NCBI GenBank assembly: GCA_937858655.1
Contig: CALLZE010000057.1
Span: 1-40,200, forward strand
Direction: 5' to 3'
DNA: 40,200 nt
Source of the DNA: an uncultured Coriobacteriales bacterium
Lineage (GTDB): Bacteria; Actinomycetota; Coriobacteriia; WRKU01; JAENWW01
Within the stretch, counting starts at the first letter, position 1; each line of letters starts with the position of its first letter. This document shows positions 7,372 through 16,335 of this stretch, one piece after another. Both the position numbers and the translations under genes were made by a program. The notes under the pieces are model-generated. The model worked only from the letters and a program-made list of their open reading frames with translations, was not told where the DNA came from and searched no databases.

Positions 7372-8877
7372 TTATGACGCGAGGGGAATTTTTATCTTAA
7401 AGGTGGTTCCCTCGCCGGCCACACTCGCAACCTCAATGCAGCCCTTATGACGATCAACAATTTCTTTAGCAATCGAAAGCCCAACGCCTACGCCACCCGT
7501 TTGGCGGGCACGCGCATCGTCTGCTCGCCAAAAACGGCGGAAGAGCTTTTCTAGATTCTCTTCAGAAATGCCGATACCGGTATCTGCCACTTCAACAACC
7601 GCCTGGTCACCCTCGCGGTAGGTGCGCACCGATATGATGCCACCCTCAAGCGTATAGCGAGCCGCGTTACTGAGGAGGTTACCAACGGCCTGTTGCAGCC
7701 GGTCCATATCACCGATGACGAGCAGGTCAGAATGTAAGTCTGATTCAAGCGTGAGAGAGCCAAGATCGATGAGAGAAGAATGGGCATCAATCGCGGCGCG
7801 CACAGGATTGTTTAGGTCGACAAGCGCAAACGTAAAGGGAAGCGACCCATTTTCAAGGCGGCTTAACTCAAGGATTGCGTTGGTGAGACGAGAGAGGCGA
7901 CGCGTTTCGTGGCCAATGGTTCCCAAATGCTGAGCATCCGCAGGCAGAATGCCGTCCTGCATACCCTCAACTGTTACCTGGATCGCCATGAGTGGTGTAC
8001 GCAATTCATGCGCGACATCACTCGTGAGGCGCCGTTCGAGCTCGCGATCGGCTTTTACCGAATCCGCCATGCGGTCAAACGTCATGCCGAGTTGCGCAAT
8101 CTCATCTTCGCCCTCAAGTTGAGCGCGAGCGTCAAGATTGCCCGCGCGAATAGCTTGCGCGGCTTTGGTTATCCTGCTGATGGGCCCCGATACTTTGCGC
8201 GAATAGAGTGTTCCGGCAACGGAAGAAATCACGATTGCAAACAGTGCCGCAACCGCAAGAGCCGCCAAAACAGAAGTACGCAATTGGAGGTCTCTGTCGG
8301 TCAAAAGAGCACTATTTCCGTAGGCCCATACGCGCACGGTTCCCACTTTTTCTGAGCCCAACTTGATATCATGAGTAACAACCTCACCGCGAGGATTGCT
8401 ATTTTTCGAAATGGTATTGGCCCCAACTGTCGCACTTGAGACCACCGAGCCTTGCTGCTGCATCAACTGCATATGACTGCGCAACGACGCCTCATCATAA
8501 ATGACGGCGCCCTTTTTATCGAGAATCTGAACCGCGACATCCGACGATGATCCTACCTGGGGAATTTCAGAAAAAGAGTAGAAATTCCAACCACCATATT
8601 GCGCGTATGCCACAGCACTACTCGACGCAATTGCCGAGGCAATAGCTTGCAAGTTAGAGCGAACATAGCGGTCAAATTGATAATTCCAAACCACGTAACT
8701 TAAAAGCCCGCCAAGGATTGCGGTAAACGCCGCAACAAGAGCAAAAGCAAAAGCAAGCTGCGAAGAAAAGCGCTGACGATCTTCGGGTCCTTTTTCAGGA
8801 ACTGAAGCAGGCACTATTTCTTCCTGCGCTTGCTCGCATGTGGAAATTGTTTTTGCTTTTTTTGAAAGAAAACTCAT
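7372..8877 (-). CDS. Membrane sensor histidine kinase
   Basis: Sensor of a two-component system with the response regulator just upstream. The 501 residues read: cytoplasmic head to about 38, transmembrane helix 40-64, extracytoplasmic sensor domain about 65-200, second helix 203-223, HAMP linker to about 275, phosphoacceptor His290 in SDVAHELRTPL, then N box (VGNLLSNAARYT), G1 (VADTGIGIS) and G2 (GVGVGLSIAKEIV) of the ATPase domain. The start ATG is three bases past the regulator stop with no good ribosome site, so it relies on coupling. The stimulus cannot be read from the sequence; no known sensor domain is obvious in the periplasmic part. Similar pairs act in phosphate or cell-envelope responses. 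Confidence 0.93.
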   Translation of the reverse strand: MSFLSKKAKTISTCEQAQEEIVPASVPEKGPEDRQRFSSQLAFAFALVAAFTAILGGLLSYVVWNYQFDRYVRSNLQAIASAIASSSAVAYAQYGGWNFYSFSEIPQVGSSSDVAVQILDKKGAVIYDEASLRSHMQLMQQQGSVVSSATVGANTISKNSNPRGEVVTHDIKLGSEKVGTVRVWAYGNSALLTDRDLQLRTSVLAALAVAALFAIVISSVAGTLYSRKVSGPISRITKAAQAIRAGNLDARAQLEGEDEIAQLGMTFDRMADSVKADRELERRLTSDVAHELRTPLMAIQVTVEGMQDGILPADAQHLGTIGHETRRLSRLTNAILELSRLENGSLPFTFALVDLNNPVRAAIDAHSSLIDLGSLTLESDLHSDLLVIGDMDRLQQAVGNLLSNAARYTLEGGIISVRTYREGDQAVVEVADTGIGISEENLEKLFRRFWRADDARARQTGGVGVGLSIAKEIVDRHKGCIEVASVAGEGTTFKIKIPLAS

Positions 8878-8880
8878 AGG

Positions 8881-9633
8881 TTATGAGCCAATGGATTCTT
8901 TTGAAGGTTCACTCTTCATGGCATCGCCATCTCCTGGCTGTCCTTCAAATCGATAACCAACGCCATGAACGGTAAAAATGAAGCGAGGGTCACGGGGGTC
9001 ATCATGCAGCTTGGCGCGCAAATTTTTGATGTGCGAGTCAACCGTACGCTCATAACCCTCAAAATCATAACCCAATACTTTTTCGACAAGTTCCATACGT
9101 GAGTACACGCGCCCTGGATAGCGAGCAAGCGTGGTCAGAAGCTTAAACTCGCTCGCAGTGAGGTCGAGGTCTTCTCCCGCAAGCACCGCGCGATGCGCCG
9201 TGATATCGAGCTCAAGGTCGCCGTAGACAAGTTTGTCGCGCTGAGGCTCCTCGTTGACGTTTGCGCGACGAAGTAACGCGCGAATGCGCGCAATCAGTTC
9301 GCGAGGAGAGAAAGGCTTGACGAGATAATCGTCAGCACCCAATTCAAGACCGCTGATGCGGTCGTCAAGCTCCCCTTTTGCGGTCAGCATAATTATGGGC
9401 ACATCAGAACCATTTCGGATATCTTTGCAGACCTGCTCACCCGATACTTTTGGCAGCATAAGGTCAAGAATAACGACATCAAACGCATGAGCGTGAAACT
9501 GCTCGATTGCCGCCTCGCCATCGCCAACAGCGGTAACCCAGTAGCCCTCGCTCTCGAGATATGCCGCTATCACATCGCGAATTGACTGTTCATCTTCTAC
9601 AAAAAGGATTCGTTTGGTTTCAGAATTTGCCAT
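8881..9633 (-). CDS. OmpR/PhoB-family response regulator
   Basis: DNA-binding partner of the kinase downstream. The 250-residue protein has a receiver domain at about 7-122 with acidic pocket ED at 13-14, phosphoacceptor Asp57 in ILDLMLPK, and Lys in LVKPFSP near 107, then a winged-helix DNA-binding domain with LTASEFKLLTTLARYPGRVYSR and the recognition helix RTVDSHIKNLRAKL, ending VHGVGYRFEG. GAGGAC lies five bases before ATG 9633. The short tail after the domain is Ser/Glu-rich. The target genes are not evident; the neighbouring acyltransferase is divergent and could be one. Confidence 0.95.
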   Translation of the reverse strand: MANSETKRILFVEDEQSIRDVIAAYLESEGYWVTAVGDGEAAIEQFHAHAFDVVILDLMLPKVSGEQVCKDIRNGSDVPIIMLTAKGELDDRISGLELGADDYLVKPFSPRELIARIRALLRRANVNEEPQRDKLVYGDLELDITAHRAVLAGEDLDLTASEFKLLTTLARYPGRVYSRMELVEKVLGYDFEGYERTVDSHIKNLRAKLHDDPRDPRFIFTVHGVGYRFEGQPGDGDAMKSEPSKESIGS

Positions 9634-9921
9634 AATAAGTCCTCACTTTTTCTTCGGTACTTACTTGAAATCGACACGAACGGCACATATGTGAATAATG
9701 TACCCAATGTTTGATAACAGTTTACGACATGGACCATCACAATACACAGAAAGTTATCTGCGTTTCATCAAATCTACACCCACGCATGAACAAAACTACA
9801 CCATAAAGGGTGCCATAAGCGTGCGGGAGTGGAGCCGTAGGCGGGTATACTCTGCTCGACTGGCCACCAAGTCGGCTGGTCATCTCATTGGCGCGCGCAG
9901 ATTTTATGTAAAAATTAAACT
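9634..9921. other. Divergent intergenic region between the response regulator and the acyltransferase
   Basis: A 288-base gap that must hold both promoters. I find no convincing -35/-10 pair, no long palindrome and no reliable small gene; the open frame crossing it on the plus strand lacks a ribosome site and any family resemblance. The 50 bases before the acyltransferase ATG are A+T-rich with no clear Shine-Dalgarno sequence. Confidence 0.5.
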
Positions 9922-11106
9922 ATGGAAAAACCGCTCATAACTCAAACCTCACACACGCGCCCACGCATACACGCGTTCGACGCTCTGCGCGTTTTCGCAA
10001 TTCTAACGGTGCTTCTGATTCACGCGATAATGACCGGGCGCGAAATTGGCCAGCCCGCCTCACTTGCAAAGTTTGATGATTGGATTCACTACGCGGTGCC
10101 CCTTTTTGTTTTTGTTTCAGGCGCGCTTTTGTGGAGCAGGCCATGGAAAGGTGGGCACTACGGTGCCTTCGTCAAAAAGCGCATTCAGCGCGTTGGCCCT
10201 TCCTATCTTTTTTGGTCAATTGTTTACCTCGTTTTGCTCTATGCAGGTTTCACGGGCTCGCACGCTATCTATGCGTCTCAATATAACTGGCAGGGGCTCA
10301 GCACGGGCGGCGTGAATTGGCTCACAAATATCATCCGCATACCTGGTTATCTCTTTTCGGGACACACATGGTATCACCTGTATTTTATTCCGATGATTTT
10401 TACGTTTTACTTGTTGACGCCCCTCTTTGTTCGGGCGCTGCGAGCGTTCAAATGGTCGGCTGAGCTCACCGTCTTAGCCGCGCTCTGCCTCAAAATTCTT
10501 GTTTGGCCTCATGTTTCAGATGGATTAGAAGCACTCGGTAACCCCTTTTTGCTTTCGTATACCTCGCACCTTTTTCAGCACCTCCCCAACATGGCACTGG
10601 GCGGCTGGTTTGGCATGCGCTTCGGAGGGCTCCTGACGAGTTATTCATTGCACTGGACGTTTAACGAAGGCAAAAACGTTATGACGGCCATTGAACCTGA
10701 CGAAATTGGGCTCAAGCATGTTAAAGACGGCGAGCCCACTCGCACCATTGCCGCTCCCGCTCTGGCTGGATTTTCGGTCAAAGCGTGGTCTATGGGACTT
10801 TCTTCATTTTGGAACATTGGCATATTCGCGATTCCCGCCTGTTTGCTCGAACCGCTGTGGATAAAGATTCAAAAGCCGCTGCGAGCAGCTTCGCACCTCT
10901 CTTTTGGTGTGTACTATATTCACGCCCTCTATGTGTTAGTCGCGCAAAAACTTACCCTCGCATTTCTGGACCCCGACTATTGGGCGCAGTTCTGGATTAG
11001 CTGGCAAGGCATTGCTATCACGTGGGTTTTCCTCGTTGTCGCTTCGTATGGCACCTGTTGGCTGCTCTCAAAAAGCGAGCGCCTCCGCTGGATTATCGGA
11101 ATCTAA
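9922..11106 (+). CDS. Integral membrane acyltransferase (acyltransferase 3 family)
   Basis: Probably transfers an acyl group to a cell-surface polysaccharide or lipid. The 394-residue protein has the family opening RIHAFDALRVFAILTVLLIHA with Arg23 and His34, about nine to ten hydrophobic segments, and FGVYYIHALYVLVAQK near the C-terminus, where the family has a conserved histidine. A hydrophilic section at about residues 240-290 interrupts the helices, longer than I expect for the core fold. The ATG at 9922 is the first usable one; an ATG upstream meets TAA at once. It stands alone on the plus strand, with a divergent two-component system to the left and glnA converging from the right. Substrate unknown. 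Confidence 0.85.
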   Translation: MEKPLITQTSHTRPRIHAFDALRVFAILTVLLIHAIMTGREIGQPASLAKFDDWIHYAVPLFVFVSGALLWSRPWKGGHYGAFVKKRIQRVGPSYLFWSIVYLVLLYAGFTGSHAIYASQYNWQGLSTGGVNWLTNIIRIPGYLFSGHTWYHLYFIPMIFTFYLLTPLFVRALRAFKWSAELTVLAALCLKILVWPHVSDGLEALGNPFLLSYTSHLFQHLPNMALGGWFGMRFGGLLTSYSLHWTFNEGKNVMTAIEPDEIGLKHVKDGEPTRTIAAPALAGFSVKAWSMGLSSFWNIGIFAIPACLLEPLWIKIQKPLRAASHLSFGVYYIHALYVLVAQKLTLAFLDPDYWAQFWISWQGIAITWVFLVVASYGTCWLLSKSERLRWIIGI

Positions 11107-11151
11107 GCTCCAGCGACAATCCTCGCTTACTCACTAAACAGTCTTTGCGAC

Positions 11152-11184
11152 AAAAAAACACCGCCCCATTCAGGAGCGGTGTTT
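11152..11184 (-). terminator. Intrinsic terminator of glnA
   Basis: AAACACCGC at 11156-11164 and GCGGTGTTT at 11176-11184 form a 9-base stem with an 11-base loop. On the minus strand it is followed by a run of seven T (A at 11152-11158 on the plus strand). It lies 22 bases beyond the glnA stop and would also help to block read-through from the converging acyltransferase. Confidence 0.9.
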
Positions 11185-11205
11185 GAATATCTGTGAACGA
11201 ATACC

Positions 11206-12549
11206 TTAGAGCGTGGGGAGATACTCGTCGATTTCCCACTGAGATACGCGGGTGCGATAGTGATCCCACTCTTGACGCTTGTTGCGCAGGAGGTAATCAA
11301 ATACCTGATCGCCCAAAGTCTCACGCATAAGCTCTGACTCTTCAAAGCGGTCGATAGCGTGGTTGAGGTCTCCTGGGAGCATCCCAATACCAAGCTCTTC
11401 GCGCTCCTTCACCGACATCTCGTACACGTCAGCTGTAACATCATCAGGTGCCTTGAGGCCTTTTTCGATACCATCAAGACCAGCAGCGAGCATGACCGCA
11501 AACGCGAGGTAAGGGTTACACGCAGGGTCTGGTGAGCGCAACTCAATACGTGTTGCTTTCTCCTTGCCTGGCTTGTAAAGAGGTACACGAACAAGCGCGC
11601 TACGGTTGCGATGCGCCCAGCATACGTATACAGGAGCTTCGTAGCCCGAAACAAGACGCTTGTAGCTGTTAACCCACTGGTTTGTGACAAGACTAAATGC
11701 GGGAGCATGCTTCAGCAAACCTGCAATGTACGAACGACACGTATCGCTCAAGTTGTACTTGGCGTCGGCATCATAAAAGACGTTACTGCTTCCCTTAAAG
11801 AGCGACTGGTGAACATGCATACCTGAACCAGCCTCGCCATAAACTGGCTTAGGCATAAATGTTGCGTGAACGCCGTTTGCCATAGCGGTCTCTTTAACAA
11901 TCATCTTGTAGTTGATTACCTGGTCGGCCATCTTGAGTGCCTCTTGATAGCGGAGGTCAATTTCATGCTGGCTTGGGCCTACCTCGTGGTGGCTGTACTC
12001 AACTTGAATGCCCGCCTTGCGCAACTCGCGCACCGTCTCTGAACGAAGGTCGAAAGAAATATCGCGCACTGACTGGTCAAAGTAACTTGCGTTATCAACA
12101 AACTTAGGAGAAACGTCATCCTTGAGATAGTAGTACTCAAGTTCAGGACCAATGTAGAACGTATAACCCATCTCGGCAGCACGACGAAGCTGGCGCTTGA
12201 GAACTTCGCGAGGATCGCCAGCGAAGGGAGTGCCCTCAGGGGTGACGATGTTGCAGTACATAATCGCGATAGTCTCATCTGACTGACGCCATTTCTTGAT
12301 CATAAGCGTTGAAGGATCAGGGTAGGCAATCATGTCTGATTCCTCAAGGCGAGCAAAGCCCTGAATTGATGAACCATCAAAGCCCATTCCCTCTGACATG
12401 GCATTTTCTAGCTCATCGATTGCAACAACCAATGTCTTTACAAAGCCCAGTACGTCAGTAAACCAGAGATGAATAAACTCCACTCCCGCATCCTGAATCG
12501 CTGCAACCGCTTCTTTTTTGGCTGCATCGTATGTCGTGTAGTCTTGCAT
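11206..12549 (-). CDS. glnA: Type I glutamine synthetase, alpha subtype
   Basis: Makes glutamine from glutamate, ammonia and ATP; with the divergent glutamate synthase it forms the ammonium assimilation pair. The 447-residue chain has the beta-grasp start with WFTDVLGFVKTLVV, MGFDGSSIQGFA near 55, the metal-binding HHEVGPSQHEIDLRY, KPVYGEAGSGMHVHQSL, NRSALVRVP and RIELRSPDPACNPYLAF. Near 380 the loop reads VYEMSVKEREELGI, as in the alpha enzymes of Gram-positives, without the NLY tyrosine motif that is adenylylated in beta enzymes; regulation is thus likely by feedback and transcription. AAGGAGA lies four bases before the ATG. A terminator follows the stop. Confidence 0.97.
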   Translation of the reverse strand: MQDYTTYDAAKKEAVAAIQDAGVEFIHLWFTDVLGFVKTLVVAIDELENAMSEGMGFDGSSIQGFARLEESDMIAYPDPSTLMIKKWRQSDETIAIMYCNIVTPEGTPFAGDPREVLKRQLRRAAEMGYTFYIGPELEYYYLKDDVSPKFVDNASYFDQSVRDISFDLRSETVRELRKAGIQVEYSHHEVGPSQHEIDLRYQEALKMADQVINYKMIVKETAMANGVHATFMPKPVYGEAGSGMHVHQSLFKGSSNVFYDADAKYNLSDTCRSYIAGLLKHAPAFSLVTNQWVNSYKRLVSGYEAPVYVCWAHRNRSALVRVPLYKPGKEKATRIELRSPDPACNPYLAFAVMLAAGLDGIEKGLKAPDDVTADVYEMSVKEREELGIGMLPGDLNHAIDRFEESELMRETLGDQVFDYLLRNKRQEWDHYRTRVSQWEIDEYLPTL

Positions 12550-12715
12550 GGGTTCTCCTTAAGTGTGCGATTTCTTAAAAGAATCTTAAAAACATCCAAA
12601 TCCATTTTTTACTATACCTAGATTCTAGGGCAAACTTCAATGAAAGAGTGTTAAGCGATTGTTAACAGACATAATTTCGAAACATATCTGTAATAATTGC
12701 TACTATGTTTTTAAT

Positions 12716-12743
12716 GGATACGCCTTGAGGAAGAGGCGCATCC
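12716..12743 (+). promoter_or_regulatory. Hairpin in the leader of the FMN glutamate synthase gene
   Basis: GGATACGCCT at 12716-12725 and AGGCGCATCC at 12734-12743 pair over ten positions with one A-C mismatch and an eight-base loop. It ends about 40 bases before the gene start and is followed by ACGTTTTAG, so it could be a weak attenuator or an mRNA-stabilising fold. It matches no riboswitch class I know. Confidence 0.45.
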
Positions 12744-12784
12744 ACGTTTTAGCAGTGGACACAAAGAGAGAAGGGGTGATGGAC

Positions 12785-14374
12785 GTGAATCTTCAACGTC
12801 CAAATGCAAGTGATGCCACTCGTACAGCCAACCGCTCAAAGAGCGTTGTGCCTTGCTCAGGCCTGTGCAGCCGATGCGAGGACAGTTGTCGTGGCAATTG
12901 TGAAGTATGGAAAGCTTCATTCCGTGGGCGCGAGCTCATCTATCCTGGCCCATTTGGCGATGTTACCGCCGGTGGAGACAAAGATTATCCGGTCGATTAT
13001 TCACATCTCAATATTTGCGGTTACGCAATGGGAGCAAAAGGGCTGCCTGAAGGTATCGTTGCCGGACCCGATACGGTCACCTTCCCAACCGTAAATACTG
13101 AAATGGAATTTGGTTACAAAAACAAAGTTAAACAAAAAATGCCTATTTTTACGGGCGCTCTTGGCTCAACCGAAATTGCGCGCAAAAACTGGGCGCATTT
13201 TGCGGTGGGCGCGGCAATAAGTGGCGTTTCTCTCGTATGCGGTGAAAATGTTTGTGGAATCGACCCCAAGCTTGAACTCAACGCTCACGGCATGGTTGTC
13301 AAAGCTCCCGATATGGACCGTCGCGTTAAGCTGTATCGCGATTTTCACGAGGGATACGGCGATATTCTCGTACAACTCAATGTTGAAGATACGCGACTTG
13401 GCGTTGCGGAGTACGTAATCGAGCAACTCGGCGTAGAGACCATTGAACTTAAATGGGGACAAGGCGCTAAGTCGATTGGTGGCGAAATCAAGGTTGGCTC
13501 ACTTGAGCGCGCTCTTGAGCTGCAAAAACGCGGCTATATTGTTACGCCTGACCCTTCTGACCCCGTTGTCCAAGCAAGTTTCAAGGCGGGAGCGTTTAGC
13601 CACTTTGAGCGTCACAGCCGCCTCGGTTTCATTGAGGAAGAGGAGTTTTACGCTAAGGTTGAAAGCCTTCGTGCTCTCGGCGCAAAGCGCGTGACACTCA
13701 AGACGGGCGCTTACCCCTTGCGCGAAACCGCGCTTGCGTTGAAGTGGGCCTCAAACGCGCACATCGACCTCCTCACCTTTGATGGCGCTCCTGGCGGAAC
13801 CGGCATGTCGCCATGGCGCATGATGGAAGAGTGGGGCGTTCCTACTTTCTATCTCCAGAGCCAAGTACACGAACTTGCCTGCGAACTCGACAAAATGGGC
13901 TCGTATGTTCCTGACCTCGCTATCGCTGGTGGTTTCTCATCTGAGGACGGCATCTTCAAGGCTCTCGCCATGGGTGCACCTCACTTTAAGGCAGTATGTA
14001 TGGGCCGCGCGCTCATGATTCCAGGTATGGCTGGCAAAAATGCTGAGCAGTGGCTCGCTGAAGGCGATCTGCCCAACTCACTCAAGGAATATGGCACAAC
14101 ACGCGAAGAGTTGTTCGTCTCATATGAAGAGCTCAAGCAGAAGTACGGTGACGACATGGAGCGCGTGCCTCTGGGCGCTGTTGGCATTTACACATACAGT
14201 GACAAACTTAAAGTTGGCTTGCAGCAGATTATGGCAGGCTCACGCAATATGCGCCTCGACACCATTTCTCGTGATGACGTGTTTGCTCTCACCGAAGAAG
14301 CCAGCAAAATTTCTGGCATCTCGTACGTTATGGACGCCTATCGCGATGAGGCTCTTGATATTATTCGCAGCTAA
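12785..14374 (+). CDS. FMN-binding glutamate synthase family protein with N-terminal cysteine cluster
   Basis: Matches the central and FMN-binding half of glutamate synthase (glutamate synthase domain 2). About 529 residues. The N-terminus has five cysteines spaced C-x3-C-x2-C-x3-C-x3-C at 24-39, a likely iron-sulfur site. The barrel follows with LKWGQGAKSIGGEIKV, LLTFDGAPGGTGMSPW (compare the DGGRGGTG-type motif of the family), LAIAGGFSSEDGIFKALAMGA and VCMGRALMIPG. It lacks the glutaminase domain of full GltB, and no GltD is next to it. GTG 12785 has AAGGGG eight bases before it; ATG 12779 is only two bases from that site, so I prefer the GTG. Divergent from glnA, which supports a nitrogen role, though stand-alone members are not all proven glutamate synthases. 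Confidence 0.85.
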   Translation: MNLQRPNASDATRTANRSKSVVPCSGLCSRCEDSCRGNCEVWKASFRGRELIYPGPFGDVTAGGDKDYPVDYSHLNICGYAMGAKGLPEGIVAGPDTVTFPTVNTEMEFGYKNKVKQKMPIFTGALGSTEIARKNWAHFAVGAAISGVSLVCGENVCGIDPKLELNAHGMVVKAPDMDRRVKLYRDFHEGYGDILVQLNVEDTRLGVAEYVIEQLGVETIELKWGQGAKSIGGEIKVGSLERALELQKRGYIVTPDPSDPVVQASFKAGAFSHFERHSRLGFIEEEEFYAKVESLRALGAKRVTLKTGAYPLRETALALKWASNAHIDLLTFDGAPGGTGMSPWRMMEEWGVPTFYLQSQVHELACELDKMGSYVPDLAIAGGFSSEDGIFKALAMGAPHFKAVCMGRALMIPGMAGKNAEQWLAEGDLPNSLKEYGTTREELFVSYEELKQKYGDDMERVPLGAVGIYTYSDKLKVGLQQIMAGSRNMRLDTISRDDVFALTEEASKISGISYVMDAYRDEALDIIRS

Positions 14375-14395
14375 ATTACGAACCTATATATACAC

Positions 14396-14425
14396 AAAAA
14401 GGGCGCGAATTTTCGCGCCCTTTTT
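14396..14425. terminator. Strong intrinsic terminator, usable on both strands
   Basis: GGGCGCGA at 14401-14408 pairs perfectly with TCGCGCCC at 14413-14420; TTTTT follows on the plus strand and AAAAA precedes it, so it can stop transcription of the glutamate synthase on the plus strand and of the converging riboflavin transporter on the minus strand. Confidence 0.93.
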
Positions 14426-14498
14426 CTCTCAAAATAAATGAAGTCTGCGTTATTTATTCAGCGGACGAGTGAATACCGCCATCATTAGTACGCGGTGG

Positions 14499-15107
14499 CT
14501 ACATCCCATCGTTTTGCGCGACATGGTCACCTTTAAGAATGGGCGAAAGTGGTTTATAGATAAACATGGTAATTAAAATGACCACAAATCCCTTAACGAG
14601 ATTAAACGGAATAATCGACCAGAGAACCAAATCCAGCTTCGTTTTGATAGCAGGAAAAAATGCCGCTGCCATCGCGATAATCTGATCGATGGGCATGAAC
14701 TTCTCATAAAGCGCGAGCAGTACAAAATAATTGAACAGCGCGCCAACAATTGCCATAACTATGGCGCCAACAATACAACTGATCAATGCGCCCGAACGCG
14801 TATGCTTACGCTTGTAAATAAGCCCCGCCGTCGCGACAAACGCGCTTCCGATACAGAAGTTTGCGAGCTCACCAATGCCAGCGGTTGTCGTTGAGAGCAA
14901 TTGCAACGCATTCTTAAAAAACTCCACGGCAATGCCAGCAAGTGGACCAAACGCAAAAGCGGCAATTAACGAAGGAATATCTGAAACATCGAGTTTTAAG
15001 AATGACGGAAAAATTGGCAATTGAAATTCAAAGAATGCCAAAATATACGATACAGCCCCAAGCATAGCGACGGTCACCATAACGCGGGTTCTACTCTGTG
15101 ACTTCAT
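14499..15107 (-). CDS. ECF transporter substrate-binding subunit, RibU-type (riboflavin)
   Basis: Membrane S component that captures a vitamin and couples to a shared EcfA/EcfT module encoded elsewhere. The 202-residue protein has about six helices; LPIFPSFLKLDVSDIPSLIAAFAFGP at 30-55 resembles the riboflavin-binding loop region of RibU proteins, and the first helix carries small residues (VTVAMLGAVSYIL) as expected for packing on EcfT. AGGGAG lies four bases before the ATG. No FMN riboswitch fits in the 90-base gap upstream, so control may instead involve the short dyad there. Riboflavin is the best guess from the loop; other vitamins cannot be excluded. Confidence 0.85.
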   Translation of the reverse strand: MKSQSRTRVMVTVAMLGAVSYILAFFEFQLPIFPSFLKLDVSDIPSLIAAFAFGPLAGIAVEFFKNALQLLSTTTAGIGELANFCIGSAFVATAGLIYKRKHTRSGALISCIVGAIVMAIVGALFNYFVLLALYEKFMPIDQIIAMAAAFFPAIKTKLDLVLWSIIPFNLVKGFVVILITMFIYKPLSPILKGDHVAQNDGM

Positions 15108-15139
15108 GTTTCTCCCTAATAATCTGGGGCGCCAATTCT

Positions 15140-15153
15140 ATCTTATCTAAGAT
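15140..15153. promoter_or_regulatory. Short dyad upstream of the RibU-type gene
   Basis: ATCTTA-TC-TAAGAT is an inverted repeat with six-base arms, about 33 bases before the ATG at 15107, in the region where the promoter should be. A candidate operator only. Confidence 0.3.
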
Positions 15154-15198
15154 ACTATAAACGAGAGATGTTTAGAAAACTTCTTGGACAACACGCGA

Positions 15199-16335
15199 TT
15201 ATTTCACCCACCACGCATGGCCGCCAAGCCATTCAATGGCTTCGACGCGATCCTTAAACTCTTCAATATGCTTGCCGTTCTTATCTACCGTCGACTGCAG
15301 ACTATTAAAGGCCTCAAAACAATCCTCATACATTGTTTTATACCGATCAAACACCGCTTTACTTTGCGCTTCTTCAGCCAGTTGTTTTGCGCGAGGTGAT
15401 GCAGCAATCGCGGAATCACGTGCCGCAACGATATAAGAAACCTCATCCACGGCTTGCGCGGAATAGTAGTGCTCGCCGTCTCCAAAAACAATTACTTCGG
15501 GAGTTGATTCCAAGGTAATACCATCATCAAACTTTGTCACGACCTCGGAGAGATACTTTGGCCCCGTCGTCTCGACAAATTCATAGCCACTACCTTTGTA
15601 GCCAGCACCTTGCGATTTTATGCCCAAACTCATGTGCTTTTCAGATGTAAAGAGCAAGCCTGCGCACCCATAACCCTCATGTTTGAGCAATGCGGCAAGC
15701 AGATAGACTTTCTCGTCGCAATCGCCCTTGCCATCCACAATGACCTGAACAGGAAACCGCGGATCGCCCTTGAGCGTAATGTTATTCAAGCCCGCTGAGG
15801 CGCGCTCGGTATCGTAGGGAATACTCTGAACATATTTTGTGATAAATTCCGCATACTCGTCCGATGAAAATCCCCGCTTTTTCTTAATAGTTCGAAAGCC
15901 TTCGCACAACGCGGCAATTGCCTCCTGCTGGCTCGGGTCATCAACAAGCGCCTTCATATACTCGGCCCGTTTTTGAGTCTCGCTTTTATAAAAAGTTGCC
16001 ACATAACTCCGGCGAGCGTTCAAAGCGCCGGCGTATACGCGCGGGTCAACAATTCCTTTTACTTTATAGGTGTGATTTTCATACGTGAATTTTATCGTAG
16101 CGGGTGAAATCGCTGGCCCCTCTTGAGGAACGATTTTTAGACTAAATACCCCGCCATTAGCATCTTGTGTGAGTGTCTTTACGACCTCTTCGTAGCTCGC
16201 TTTGCCCTGAAGCGCGTCAAGATACAACTGGCCCTCTCCCGTATGCGCCCACAGCACCACAATGGCGCTAACTGACGCAAGAAGCAGGCACCCTAAAACA
16301 AGCAGTACTCCGTTGAGAAATCGATTGAATTTCAT
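15199..16335 (-). CDS. Membrane-anchored transglutaminase-like protein
   Basis: A 378-residue protein with one N-terminal membrane segment (about 8-30) and an exported body. The core has a transglutaminase/cysteine-protease fold signature: Cys206 in GKGDCDEKVYLLAALLKHEGY, His234 in SEKHMSLGI, and YEFVETTGP at 251-259, where Glu255 stands where the family usually has Asp. Such domains act as peptidases or amide-handling enzymes in the envelope. The C-terminal 100 residues look helical. Its ATG overlaps the stop of the kinase-like gene (ATGA), so the two are translated together. Substrate unknown; it may process or bind peptidoglycan or a surface peptide. Confidence 0.8.
   Translation of the reverse strand: MKFNRFLNGVLLVLGCLLLASVSAIVVLWAHTGEGQLYLDALQGKASYEEVVKTLTQDANGGVFSLKIVPQEGPAISPATIKFTYENHTYKVKGIVDPRVYAGALNARRSYVATFYKSETQKRAEYMKALVDDPSQQEAIAALCEGFRTIKKKRGFSSDEYAEFITKYVQSIPYDTERASAGLNNITLKGDPRFPVQVIVDGKGDCDEKVYLLAALLKHEGYGCAGLLFTSEKHMSLGIKSQGAGYKGSGYEFVETTGPKYLSEVVTKFDDGITLESTPEVIVFGDGEHYYSAQAVDEVSYIVAARDSAIAASPRAKQLAEEAQSKAVFDRYKTMYEDCFEAFNSLQSTVDKNGKHIEEFKDRVEAIEWLGGHAWWVK

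Noticed and set aside
9698-9940. 80-codon open frame in the gap between the response regulator and the acyltransferase
   Set aside because: No ribosome site, odd composition, overlaps the acyltransferase start, and no family resemblance.
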